Positions 16,847 to 25,815 of a DNA stretch of 64,000 nucleotides are shown here, one piece after another. Under the pieces are notes generated by a model that worked only from the letters and a program-made list of their open reading frames with translations, had not been told where the DNA came from and searched no databases. Numbering within the stretch: position 1 is the first letter of the stretch; each line of letters opens with the position of its first letter. Source of the DNA: Bradyrhizobium sp. 164. GTDB lineage: Bacteria; Pseudomonadota; Alphaproteobacteria; Rhizobiales; Xanthobacteraceae. A program made the translations under genes and the position numbers. Location of the stretch: contig NZ_JADPKA010000063.1 of assembly GCF_023073715.1 (NCBI RefSeq), positions 49,773 to 113,772 of the forward strand. Reading direction: 5' to 3'.

Positions 16847-18283
16847 CTAAACGCCCAGCGCCTTCCGGTTGAACGTTCGCAGGAGGCGCAGCGACAGCGT
16901 TCGCACGTTCGCGACGTTCATCAGCCACGCCGCGGCGGCGTAAGCGAAGCCACCGGCGAGGCTCACGACGATGAGCGACCCGAGACCAGTGCCGCCCGCT
17001 TGCGATCGCGCGATCAGGATCGCGGCCGCCATCGCCGCAGCGGAAGCTGCAACAGCGGCGAGGCGATTGAGGTCGAACGGGACCGGGTGGGCGCGATGCA
17101 TCAAGAGGACAGCCACGAGGAAGCCGATCGCTTCGGTCGCGAAGGTCGCCAGCGCCGCACCGTAAAGGCCATAGCCGGCGACCAGCGCGAACATCAGGAC
17201 CACACTGACGACCAGCGTGAGGAAGGACTGTGCCGCCAGCATGAAGGGGCGTTCGGCGAGTTGGAAGCTGATCTGGACATAGAACTGATTGGCGATCCCG
17301 AATAAGCGGGCGAGCACCAGGGTCGGCAGCAGCGCGGACACGCCCGCGCGGAAGTCGACGCCGACCAGCGTGCCGGCGACCTGGTCCGCCGCCAGCGCAA
17401 GCCAGACCGCGACGGGCGCAACGACGACGAGCAGCAGTTCGAGGCTTTCGGTCAGCCGCTCCCGCGTCGTGTCATTGTTTTTCTCCGACAACGACCGGAA
17501 CACCAGCGGCACCGTCGCCGCGGCAACGCTGGAGGCGATCATGACCATGAACTGGCGCGGCAGGTCCGCAGCGACGCCAAAAATGCCGGCGGCATCCTTG
17601 CCGAGCAGATAGGCGACGATGAGCCGGTCGCAGGCCGAGTAGACCGCAACGGAAAGCCCGGCCAGCGTCAACGGAAGACCGTAGCGCGCCAGCTGCATGA
17701 ACTGGCGGCGCTGGAAGCGTGCGATCTTGGTGCGGTCACCGACCAGATTCAGGATGATGCCGGCGAGCGAGCCGAGGCCGAATGCCGCGAGCAGCCCCAA
17801 TCCACCCCAGCCGAGCCAGATCCCGGCGAGCCCAAAGCCGACGCTCGACACGCTGCGCACGATCGAGATCGCCGCGAAGCGGTAGGGCCGCAGCTTGGCG
17901 CGCTCGAACTCCTGGCCGACATCGACCGCATTGGCCATGATCGCGACGAACATGCTGGCGAGCAGCAGCTCGACGCTGACGTCGCTTCGGAACAGGAAGA
18001 CCAGCGGAGTGGTCGCGCAGAGAACCGCCGCCGTGAGCGCAAAGGCGACCATCGCGGTGCCGCGAAAATCCACCTCCGCCGACATCGCCTGATAGCGGGA
18101 TACCGACAGCTTGATCCAGGCGAAAAAGATCGCGCCCAGGATTCCCGCAAGGCTGATGCCGACCACATAGACGCCGTACTCCGCCGGCGTCAGCAGCCGT
18201 GTGTAGGCCGTAACCGCGAAGAACCCCACCGCCGCAGGCAGGATGTAGGCGACGAGATAAATGGAGAAATGGCGATTCAGCAT
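16847..18283 (-). CDS. Polysaccharide/oligosaccharide flippase (Wzx-like)
   Basis: A 478-residue inner-membrane protein with about 12-14 hydrophobic segments of the polysaccharide-synthase/MOP flippase type, starting MLNRHFSIYLVAYILPAAVGFF and followed by YTRLLTPAEYGVYVVGISLA, the classical Wzx/RfbX N-terminus. It would flip lipid-linked oligosaccharide across the inner membrane for capsule or exopolysaccharide assembly. It is divergent from the glycosyltransferase-GH10 pair, with which it probably shares a polysaccharide pathway. Confidence 0.87.
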   Translation of the reverse strand: MLNRHFSIYLVAYILPAAVGFFAVTAYTRLLTPAEYGVYVVGISLAGILGAIFFAWIKLSVSRYQAMSAEVDFRGTAMVAFALTAAVLCATTPLVFLFRSDVSVELLLASMFVAIMANAVDVGQEFERAKLRPYRFAAISIVRSVSSVGFGLAGIWLGWGGLGLLAAFGLGSLAGIILNLVGDRTKIARFQRRQFMQLARYGLPLTLAGLSVAVYSACDRLIVAYLLGKDAAGIFGVAADLPRQFMVMIASSVAAATVPLVFRSLSEKNNDTTRERLTESLELLLVVVAPVAVWLALAADQVAGTLVGVDFRAGVSALLPTLVLARLFGIANQFYVQISFQLAERPFMLAAQSFLTLVVSVVLMFALVAGYGLYGAALATFATEAIGFLVAVLLMHRAHPVPFDLNRLAAVAASAAAMAAAILIARSQAGGTGLGSLIVVSLAGGFAYAAAAWLMNVANVRTLSLRLLRTFNRKALGV

Positions 18284-18320
18284 GCGGACTTTGGACCGGT
18301 AGCGGCCGTGAGGATTAACG

Positions 18321-18336
18321 AAGCGTTAAAACGCTT
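18321..18336. repeat. Inverted repeat in flippase/glycosyltransferase promoter region
   Basis: AAGCGTT, AA, AACGCTT: a perfect 7-base inverted repeat 38 bases upstream of the flippase start and in the divergent intergenic region. It could be an operator; no known regulator motif is recognised. Confidence 0.35.
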
Positions 18337-18545
18337 GGACTTTGGTGGAGCAATCGGACGGCGCGCTGGCGCCGGCAGGATAGCCGCATAAGTCTGCAAA
18401 TCGGACCGCGAATGGAGCAATCGCGCGGTTATCGCGCGTTAGCGTTAAATTTGCCCTGTCCTTGAAGGGGCCGGCGCGATCACAGAAAAGAAACAATGAT
18501 ATCGCAACGTCGCCCCGAATCCTCCGATGTGCTGATGTGACTGAC

Positions 18546-19634
18546 ATGGACGTTGCCGAACAAGCACGGGCGAAGCCGGCCTCTCGGCCGCATCGCGGCA
18601 CCGACGCGCCGCTTGCGCCGGCAACCTCCGGCAATGCTGGCGGCGACAGGATGGTCCTCAACCTCTTCTTCGAAGAACGGGACGACCGCTGGTTTCCCGG
18701 TGACCGCCATCTCCGGCCGCTGCTGCGGCGCTTGCTGGTTGGCAAGTCCTATATCAGCGGCCAGCGGCGCGTGCTCCTCAATCTGTGCGCGGGCCTCGAT
18801 CGGCTCGGCATCCGCTACCGCGTCAACGACTATCGCTACATCCAGAAGCACCCCGAGGAACTGGCCTGCATCATCGGCCGGCCGTTCGTGCTCGACTGGT
18901 TCAAGTGGAAAAACCCGCTACTGCTCGGCGTCGCCATGTACGACCACCCGATCGATGCGCCGGAGACTCTGAAGGATCTCGACGTGAAGCGCGTGCTGGT
19001 GCCATGCGCCTGGTACGCGGACATGTTCCGTCCGCACTGGCCCCATGTCGGCGCCTGGCCCGTCGGCATCGAGACCGATTTGTGGACACCAGCGCCAACC
19101 GAGCAGAAGAGCGTCGACGTGCTGCTCTACGACAAGATCCGCTGGGATTATGGGCGCTACGAGGCGGAGCTGATCGAGCCGATCCGCAGGCATCTCGAAG
19201 CAAGCGGCCGCACTGTCGAAGTGATCCGCTACGGCCATTACAAGGAACACGACTACAAGGCGGCGCTGGCGCGCTGCCGCAGCATGGTCTTCCTGTGCGA
19301 GCACGAGAGCCAGGGCATCGCCTGCCAGCAGGCGCTGTCGAGCGGCGTGCCCGTCTTTGCCTGGGATCGCGGCGGGCCGTGGCAGGATCCGAAGTATTTT
19401 CCGCACAAGGTGAGGTACGAGGGCGGCGTGTCCTCGGTCCCTTATTTCGACGCGCGCTGCGGCATGACCTTCACGGATGCGGATGGTTTCACATCCGGCT
19501 GGGCCGGCTTCTGGTCGCACGTCGCGGCGGGAGACTTCGCACCGCGCGACTATGTGTTGGACAATCTGACGCTCGAGAAAGGCGCGCTTCACTATTACGA
19601 GATCGCCGAAGCGGCGATGCAGCCTCACGCGTGA
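18546..19634 (+). CDS. Glycosyltransferase, GT4-like, polysaccharide cluster
   Basis: A cytoplasmic glycosyltransferase of about 362 residues. The C-terminal donor-binding half is visible as VFLCEHESQGIACQQALSSG followed by VPVFAWDRGGPW, with the E-x7-E-like pattern of GT-B enzymes; the N-terminal half is less typical. Starts at 18546 or 18651 (MVLNLFFEERDDRWF) are both possible, neither with a clear ribosome binding site; conserved sequence seems to begin near 18651. The stop overlaps the GTG of the GH10 gene in GTGA. With the flippase and the DUF6492 protein it suggests an exopolysaccharide locus. Confidence 0.8.
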   Translation: MDVAEQARAKPASRPHRGTDAPLAPATSGNAGGDRMVLNLFFEERDDRWFPGDRHLRPLLRRLLVGKSYISGQRRVLLNLCAGLDRLGIRYRVNDYRYIQKHPEELACIIGRPFVLDWFKWKNPLLLGVAMYDHPIDAPETLKDLDVKRVLVPCAWYADMFRPHWPHVGAWPVGIETDLWTPAPTEQKSVDVLLYDKIRWDYGRYEAELIEPIRRHLEASGRTVEVIRYGHYKEHDYKAALARCRSMVFLCEHESQGIACQQALSSGVPVFAWDRGGPWQDPKYFPHKVRYEGGVSSVPYFDARCGMTFTDADGFTSGWAGFWSHVAAGDFAPRDYVLDNLTLEKGALHYYEIAEAAMQPHA

Positions 19635-20698
19635 CCAGGCTCGACCGACGCGAATTCTTGCTCGGCGGCGCCGCAACGCTCGCGGCGGCCGCATCGGCGT
19701 CCGCAGTGCCGGCGTCGAAACGTGCCCAGCGCCGTCGGGGCTTTGGCGCTGCGGCCACGCTCTGGGACCTGCAAGCTGATCCGCGGCTTGGCGACGCCAT
19801 CAGCACCTATTGCACGCAGGTGGTGCCGGTGCTCGAGCTGAAATGGCCGATGCTGCGGCCGGATGCGCACACATTTGCTTTCGAGCGTGCCGACGCGATC
19901 CTGGATTTTGCGCAGGCGAACGATTTGACGATGCGCGGTCACGCGCTTGCCTGGTATCACGACATTCCCGACTGGACCAAGCAGATCAAGGACGGCAAGG
20001 GCGTCGAGCGCGCCTTCGTCGATCACATCGGCACCGTCGTGTCCTACTACAAGAACAAGCTGACGTCGTGGGACGTCGTCAACGAGCCGATCCCGGACAA
20101 TCCGAAGAAGGTCACCGACCGGCGCGACACGTTCTGGACGCAGCATCTTGGTCACGGCTGGATTCCGCTGGCCTTCCGCACCGCCGCCGCGGCCGATCCC
20201 TTCGTCAAGCTCGCGATCAACGAATATGACATCGAATCGGCCAAGGACTCCTTCATCGCCAAGCGCGCGGCCTACCGCAACCTGATCATGGACCTGCTCG
20301 ACCAGGGCGTTCCGCTTCACGCCGTCGGACTGCAATCGCATCTGCATGCCGAGCTCGAAATCGACACACACGGGCTCGCCGAGTTCGTCACCGAGCTGCG
20401 TTCCTGGGGGCTCGAGGTGCTCGTCACCGAGCTCGATGTCGACGATCAGAAGCTGGCGGGGAGCCCGGCGGAGCGCGACGCCATCGTCGCCAAGCGCGTC
20501 GACGATCTGCTGACGGCCATCTCAAGCAGCGGACCGGTGCGCTCGATCCTGACCTGGGGCATCTCGGATCGCTACAGCTGGATCAACGGCACCTTCGCCC
20601 GCAAGGACAAGCAGCCGAACCGTCCTCTGCCGCTCGACGGCGAGTTCAAGCCGAAGCCGTTCATGGACGTCATCAGCAAGTTCACGAAGGATGCTTGA
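19631..20698 (+). CDS. Tat-exported GH10 endo-1,4-beta-xylanase-like glycosidase
   Basis: A 355-residue glycoside hydrolase family 10 enzyme. It begins with a twin-arginine signal (LDRREFLLGGAATLAAAASA). The barrel shows the acid/base Glu in SWDVVNEPIPDN and the nucleophile Glu in VLVTELDVDD, plus HALAWYHDIPDW and LTWGISDRYSW, typical of GH10. I chose the GTG at 19631 because it overlaps the glycosyltransferase stop in GTGA and gives exactly the Tat leader. In a polysaccharide locus such an enzyme may trim or release the polymer instead of degrading plant xylan; this is inference. Confidence 0.88.
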   Translation: MTRLDRREFLLGGAATLAAAASASAVPASKRAQRRRGFGAAATLWDLQADPRLGDAISTYCTQVVPVLELKWPMLRPDAHTFAFERADAILDFAQANDLTMRGHALAWYHDIPDWTKQIKDGKGVERAFVDHIGTVVSYYKNKLTSWDVVNEPIPDNPKKVTDRRDTFWTQHLGHGWIPLAFRTAAAADPFVKLAINEYDIESAKDSFIAKRAAYRNLIMDLLDQGVPLHAVGLQSHLHAELEIDTHGLAEFVTELRSWGLEVLVTELDVDDQKLAGSPAERDAIVAKRVDDLLTAISSSGPVRSILTWGISDRYSWINGTFARKDKQPNRPLPLDGEFKPKPFMDVISKFTKDA

Positions 20699-20699
20699 G

Positions 20700-20789
20700 C
20701 GCGCTATCGTTTGAGCATGATCTTTGCGGAAAACCGCTGCACATTTTGCGCGAACGCCGCCCTTCGGGGTCGGATCATGTTCTAGCGCG
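20700..20789. repeat. Rhizobiales-type palindromic intergenic repeat
   Basis: Outer arms CGCGCTA and TAGCGCG, inner arms GAGCATGATC and GATCATGTTC, and a GCGGAAAACCGC core: the organisation of a palindromic repeat seen many times in rhizobial genomes. It fills the gap between the convergent GH10 and DUF6492 genes, and its right arm provides the last codons and stop of the latter. It probably folds as a long hairpin and may terminate both transcripts. Confidence 0.7.
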
Positions 20790-21753
20790 TTTTCGGCACC
20801 TCGAATGCTGCAACCTCGCCCATAAGGTCGGGCGACAGGCTCGGCGCGCGCTGGTCGCGCGAATTCAACCGGAATACCTCGCGGATGTCGACGATCGAGG
20901 TCGACGAATAGGACTGGATGCAGAGCGCGACCTGTTCTGGCGAGGCCGCGCGCATCATCGCTTCGATGGCCGGACGGTCGAGACGCGTGTCGTCCCAGTG
21001 CGAGACCGCGATACTGTCTTCCGTGACCTGATGCGCAGCCAGGTGCGCGGGCGAGCTCGCGACGAAATGACCATAGAGCAGGTATTCGGAAAACTTCTTC
21101 TTGCGGCACAGCGCCAGGACCCAGTTCAGCCCTGTCGCAGCCTTGATGGCGCCGGTCATCGCCTGCGCGGTGTCCTTGTCCCAGACCAGCGCGTTGCCGA
21201 CATAATCGTCTGCCGGAAACGAGCGCTTCTCGATACCCAGAAGCTGATCGACGGTACGGAGCCACAGGCCATGCAACGGGTGGTCGGCGCCGATCGCCTT
21301 TGGAGTAACGAAGAGCGGCGTCTTTTCGCCGCCGGCGTACTGGCCAACGTCGAACTCGCGGAAGAAGAGATTGTCCGAATCCAGGATGCAGACGCGCTGC
21401 TCCGGCGCGTTGAGAACGCCGGCGATCTTCAGGATCTGCTGGATGTGCCAGCCGTGCACCGGTGACGAGAGCAGCGAGAGCCAGACGCGCCGGCTGCTGA
21501 TGAACTGGAGGGCCGGCGGGAGCGCGAGGAGCCATTTCGGCAAGTAACGCGAGGCCGGGACGATGACGCGCTTGTCGGAGGCAAACCGCTCGAACAGCGG
21601 CACGTCCTCATCGTTAACGAGAACATAATGCCGCGTGTATCCCGAGAGCCAGGTGTCGATGCTCTCGCTGAGCAGCGAAAAGCGCTCGATATCCTTGGCG
21701 TAGCTGGCGGTCAGCAGGGCAACGGAATGCATGGGCGCGCTCAAATGGGCCAT
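20782..21753 (-). CDS. DUF6492-family protein, putative glycosyltransferase
   Basis: A 323-residue soluble protein resembling the DUF6492 family, glycosyltransferase-like proteins of polysaccharide loci. Visible features are the N-terminal strand SVALLTASYAKDIERF, the segment YVLVNDEDVPLF, and the Asp-containing motif VCILDSDNLFF that resembles the DxD sugar-nucleotide site of GT-A folds. A second start (ATG at 21732, MHSVALL) is equally likely. The 3' end lies in a palindromic repeat that supplies the stop codon. It is convergent with the GH10 gene. Confidence 0.75.
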   Translation of the reverse strand: MAHLSAPMHSVALLTASYAKDIERFSLLSESIDTWLSGYTRHYVLVNDEDVPLFERFASDKRVIVPASRYLPKWLLALPPALQFISSRRVWLSLLSSPVHGWHIQQILKIAGVLNAPEQRVCILDSDNLFFREFDVGQYAGGEKTPLFVTPKAIGADHPLHGLWLRTVDQLLGIEKRSFPADDYVGNALVWDKDTAQAMTGAIKAATGLNWVLALCRKKKFSEYLLYGHFVASSPAHLAAHQVTEDSIAVSHWDDTRLDRPAIEAMMRAASPEQVALCIQSYSSTSIVDIREVFRLNSRDQRAPSLSPDLMGEVAAFEVPKTR

Positions 21754-21995
21754 CGGGCCGCAGTCATAGCCGCACTGGGAGACGCTGGAAACTCACAAAC
21801 GGAATCAAGGTAAAATGAAACGAAGCATTCGCCATCCGCCTGGAACCCCGTTCAATGCCCCCGAAAGCGCAGCGGGTGCCAGTGCGGAAGCGCGCCCTGG
21901 CCCACCCCAACATTGCGATAGGCGCGAAGGTAACCCGCAGCGCGCTCGGCAAGCCGCTCCAATAGCGCGCACGCTCTGCGGCAAGATCGCTCAAG

Positions 21996-24900
21996 TCAGG
22001 GGGCGACCTGTTCACGAACGGGCGCGTCCGCACCGAGCTCGTTGATCAGCTGCATCGCCTGCTTCAGGTCCGGCGTGTAGATGCCCTCGCTGAACCTGCC
22101 GACGATGGGCACGAGCAGGAGACTTGCGTGCTCGCGCCTGCCGGCCTCGTGCCACAGCCGCGCCAGGCTGACGGCGGTGCGAAGCTCCCAGGACAATGCG
22201 CCCTGCTTACGCGCGGTTTCCAGCGACAGGCCGAACATATCCTCGGCCTCCCGCACCGATGCCGGGTCGCCGTCCGACAGCGTGATCTCGCCTTGCAGGC
22301 GATAGACTTCGGCGAGATAGGAGTGATCGCCGGTCCGTCTTGCGGTCGCGAGCGCGCCGTCCAGTGCCCGCAAGGCGGCGTCGCGCATCCCGACCTTGGC
22401 ATAGGACTCCGCGAGCAGGCAGCGAAACCAACAGCCGGCGAGCCAGGAATCCATCGCCTCATACTCGTCGAGGCCGACGCGCATCTGGCTCAGGCCTTCG
22501 TCGGCTTCGCCGAGCTGAGCCAGCGCCCAGCCGCGCAGGATCGCCGCCTGCTGCTTCCAGTGCAGGAAATTGTGCTCGGTGGCGATGATCATCGCGCGAT
22601 TGGCGTGGTCACGCGTGCCCTCGACATCGCGCAAATGCTGGCGGAGATAGGCGCCGAACACGAGAGCGAAGGCGAGCGTGAAGGGATGGCGGATCTTCTC
22701 GGCGTTCGCGATCGCCTGCTCGCTGTGCTGGCGCGCCGCGTCCGGACGGCCGAGGAACCACAGGAGATACCCGAGATAGGACAGCGAGACGACGCCGGGA
22801 TCGATGCCGTGGCGCTCCATCAGACCGGAATGCAGATCGGGGCTGTAGAGGCTGATGCAGCGATGCAGATGATGCTGCGCGGCGGCAAAGCGGCCGCGAT
22901 AGAGCATGGTCATCGCGATCGAGCGGTGCGCCTCGATCAGATAACCGGTCTGCTGCGCCGGCTGCGCCCGCTGGTGCAGCCGCTCGCGCTTGGCGAATCT
23001 CAACAGCTCGACGCTGAGATCGTGCGCGCGCGTGAGATCGGCGCGGATGAAATGGCACACCCAGAGCCCGCGCGTAGCGGCGAAGGCCTTTTCGTCGTCG
23101 CCGAGCTGCTGGCCGAGCTCGAGCGCGCGGATGTAGTTCTGCTCGACCTCCTGCACGGCATAGCCTTTGGCGGCGATCAGGGCGGTGCCGAGTGCGATCC
23201 GCAGCTCGAGCTCCATCTCGTCGGCGCCCTGCACGCGCGCATTGGCCTGCACGACGCTCAAGCCGCGGCGCAGATGACCGATCGCTTCCAGATTGGCGCC
23301 GCTCTTGGCCGCCTGCTTGCCGGCCTTGAGCCAAAAGCTGGCGGCACCTTCGCTCTGGCCGGATTCGGTCAGGTGATAAGCGAGCAGCTCCGGTTCGCGC
23401 TCGGTCTTCTCCGGATACATCTCGGCGAGCACCTGGGCGATCCGGGAGTGCAGCTTGCGGCGCTCGCTGTGCAAGAGGCTCGCATGCGCGGCGTTCTGGA
23501 TCATCACGTGCTTGAAGGAGTAGAGCGCGTCCGGCGGATGGCCGCGGCGCATGATCAGGCCCGCCTGCTCCAGGTGATTGAGCGCGGCTTCGATCTGCTC
23601 GGCTGGCGTGTTGGCGACTGCGTGCAGCGTCTCATAGGAAAACTCGCGCCCGATCGTGGCGCCGATCTGGGCGACCCGCTTGAACGGTCCCATGCGGTCC
23701 AGTCGCGCCATCAGCGAGTCCGTCAGGGTCGCCGGGATCGCGAGCTGCCGCCACGGGCCCGACAGCACGTAGCGCCCGTGCCGCTCGGTCAGGAGGTTGG
23801 ATTCCAGAACCGTCTTGGTCAGCTCTTCCAGGAACAGCGGCACGCCGTCGGTCTTGACGATGATCTCCTCGACGACCTCCTTGGGCAGCTCCCTGCCGGC
23901 AACGCGCTCGACCAGCGTCGTGCGCAGCGGCCGGCTCAGGCGGTTCAGCACCAGGGTCGTGATGTGCGAATGCGCGTTCCAACTCGGCTGGAATTCGGAT
24001 CGCGCGGTGATGATGACCAGGATCGGCCGGTTCTGCACCCGGTCGACCAGCAGGTCGATCACCTCGCGTGAGGTCGGGTCGATCCAATGCAAATCCTCGA
24101 ACGCGATCACCAACGGCATCTCGCGCGCAAGGCCCAGGAAGTGATTGACCAGCGCCGTGACGGTGGCATCCTTCTGCTGCTGCGGCGAAAGGTCGAGCCG
24201 CGGATAGCGGTCGCCGGTGGGTATCGACAGCAGCGCGGCAAACAGCGGCGCGACCTGCTCGATGTCGCCATGCGCCGTGGCGATCGCGGTCTCCAGGCTC
24301 GCCAGCGACAGCGCGGACGCATCCTCCCGATCGAGGCCGAGGGAGAATTTGAGCTGCTCGACGAACGGATGGAACGCCGTGGAGGTGTAGTAAGGCGAGC
24401 ACTGGAGCGAGACCTGTCCATGGCGATCGCCGGATATCCGCTCGAAGATTTCCTGGATGATGCGCGACTTGCCGATACCGGGCTCGCCGAACTTGACGAC
24501 GACCTGGCCGTCGCCGTCATTGGCCTGCTGCCAGCGTCCCATGAGCAGCGCGATCTCCTCCTCGCGGTTGACGAGCGGCGTCAGCCGCGTGCCCATGGCG
24601 GCGGCGAAGCGGGTCTCCATCCGCGAGGCGCGCACCACGTGCCAGGCCTGCGCTTTCTCGGAGATGCCCTTCAAGTCATGGACGCCGAGATTGCGGTAGT
24701 CGAACTTCCCCTTCAGCAGCGCTTGGGTCGATGCGGAGATCACGACTCCGTTGGGCGGCGCCAGGCCTTGCAGCCGCGCGGCGAGATTGACGGTTTCTCC
24801 GACCGCAGAATCGCGCTCTTCGGTGCCCTGCCCGACGAGATCGCCGACCACGACGAGGCCGGTCGCGATCCCGATGCGGACGGCGGGCGAGTGGCTGAGC

Positions 24901-25460
24901 GCACCGCGCGGCTCGATCGCGTGCGCGCTCGACAGCACCCGCACGATCTCGAGCCCGGCGCGCACCGCGCGCTCGGCATCGTCCTCATGAGCGGTCGGAT
25001 AGCCGAAATAGATCAGGATACCGTCGCCGACGAAACGGGCGGCAAAGCCCTCGTAATGCTTGACCACGCGGACGCAGGTTTCGCGGAAGCTCGCAATCAT
25101 GTCGCGCACGTCTTCCGGATCGAACTGAACCGATAGCGAGGTGGAATCCACCATGTCGCAGAACATGGTGGTGAGCTGACGCCGTTCCGCGCCGACCTCC
25201 GAGCGCGTTTGCGGCGGCGCCACTGCCGCCGACGGCTCCGCCGTTTCGGCCAGGAACAGCGCCGACATGGCTCGCTGAAGCCGCTTGCGATCACCGAGCG
25301 GCAATCCGAGCTCGACCAGATCGGATTCGGTCAGGTCCGCCACGACGTCGAGATCGAGACGGTGCTGCGCAAAGAGATCGGTGTAGTGGCCGAGACCGAT
25401 GCCCTCGAGCCAGCGCTTCAGCCCGCCCTCCGTTCCCGTGCCCGGCTCGTTCTCCAGCAT
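21996..25460 (-). CDS. SAM domain-adenylate cyclase-AAA ATPase-TPR regulatory protein
   Basis: A 1154-residue soluble protein. Residues about 13-70 are a SAM domain (LKRWLEGIGLGHYTDLFAQH). Residues about 95-275 are a class III cyclase with Asp102 (MFCDMVDST), Asp146 (FVGDGILIYF) and the catalytic Asn225/Arg229 (GETVNLAARL). From about 297 an AAA/STAND-type ATPase follows, with Walker A GEPGIGKS at 325-332 and Walker B LVIAFEDLHWIDP. The C-terminal half is a long array of TPR-like helices. Such proteins couple cyclic-nucleotide production to a large signal-sensing ATPase, with no known ligand. I chose the ATG at 25460; one at 25514 is also possible. Confidence 0.9.
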   Translation of the reverse strand: MLENEPGTGTEGGLKRWLEGIGLGHYTDLFAQHRLDLDVVADLTESDLVELGLPLGDRKRLQRAMSALFLAETAEPSAAVAPPQTRSEVGAERRQLTTMFCDMVDSTSLSVQFDPEDVRDMIASFRETCVRVVKHYEGFAARFVGDGILIYFGYPTAHEDDAERAVRAGLEIVRVLSSAHAIEPRGALSHSPAVRIGIATGLVVVGDLVGQGTEERDSAVGETVNLAARLQGLAPPNGVVISASTQALLKGKFDYRNLGVHDLKGISEKAQAWHVVRASRMETRFAAAMGTRLTPLVNREEEIALLMGRWQQANDGDGQVVVKFGEPGIGKSRIIQEIFERISGDRHGQVSLQCSPYYTSTAFHPFVEQLKFSLGLDREDASALSLASLETAIATAHGDIEQVAPLFAALLSIPTGDRYPRLDLSPQQQKDATVTALVNHFLGLAREMPLVIAFEDLHWIDPTSREVIDLLVDRVQNRPILVIITARSEFQPSWNAHSHITTLVLNRLSRPLRTTLVERVAGRELPKEVVEEIIVKTDGVPLFLEELTKTVLESNLLTERHGRYVLSGPWRQLAIPATLTDSLMARLDRMGPFKRVAQIGATIGREFSYETLHAVANTPAEQIEAALNHLEQAGLIMRRGHPPDALYSFKHVMIQNAAHASLLHSERRKLHSRIAQVLAEMYPEKTEREPELLAYHLTESGQSEGAASFWLKAGKQAAKSGANLEAIGHLRRGLSVVQANARVQGADEMELELRIALGTALIAAKGYAVQEVEQNYIRALELGQQLGDDEKAFAATRGLWVCHFIRADLTRAHDLSVELLRFAKRERLHQRAQPAQQTGYLIEAHRSIAMTMLYRGRFAAAQHHLHRCISLYSPDLHSGLMERHGIDPGVVSLSYLGYLLWFLGRPDAARQHSEQAIANAEKIRHPFTLAFALVFGAYLRQHLRDVEGTRDHANRAMIIATEHNFLHWKQQAAILRGWALAQLGEADEGLSQMRVGLDEYEAMDSWLAGCWFRCLLAESYAKVGMRDAALRALDGALATARRTGDHSYLAEVYRLQGEITLSDGDPASVREAEDMFGLSLETARKQGALSWELRTAVSLARLWHEAGRREHASLLLVPIVGRFSEGIYTPDLKQAMQLINELGADAPVREQVAP

Positions 25461-25815
25461 GGTGATTTCTGCCCGACCTATCGTTACGTCGAAGGGGCTT
25501 TGGGGTCCCCTCAATCACAGATTTGGGGCCCGACTTCACCTCAGACTGGACGCGTTCCCTAATCCTTGGGAAGAATAGCTCAATCAGATCAGAAGGGAAT
25601 GGCGTTGTCGGATGTTATCCCGATCTGACCGCGGACGAACTGCAGCGCTATTGAAGCTGCGGCGCTCTCTCGTCGGCAGCTATGAGGAGCTCGGCGCAAG
25701 ATCGAAGGATTGTACGGCGACGGGATTGACCACGATCATGCTCGACATGGTCGCGGACGAAGCCGAGATGCAGCACGTCTGCTAGGTGCTCGCGGCGAGC
25801 GAGATGCTTTCAAGC
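25461..25815. other. Intergenic region, nothing recognised
   Basis: About 355 bases between the giant cyclase and the amidohydrolase genes. Fragmentary frames exist on the plus strand but all contain stops and resemble no family. Confidence 0.4.

Noticed and set aside
22128..24071. A 647-codon plus-strand frame
   Set aside because: It is antisense to the SAM-cyclase-AAA-TPR gene, whose motifs and codon use are convincing; the long frame is a G+C artefact.
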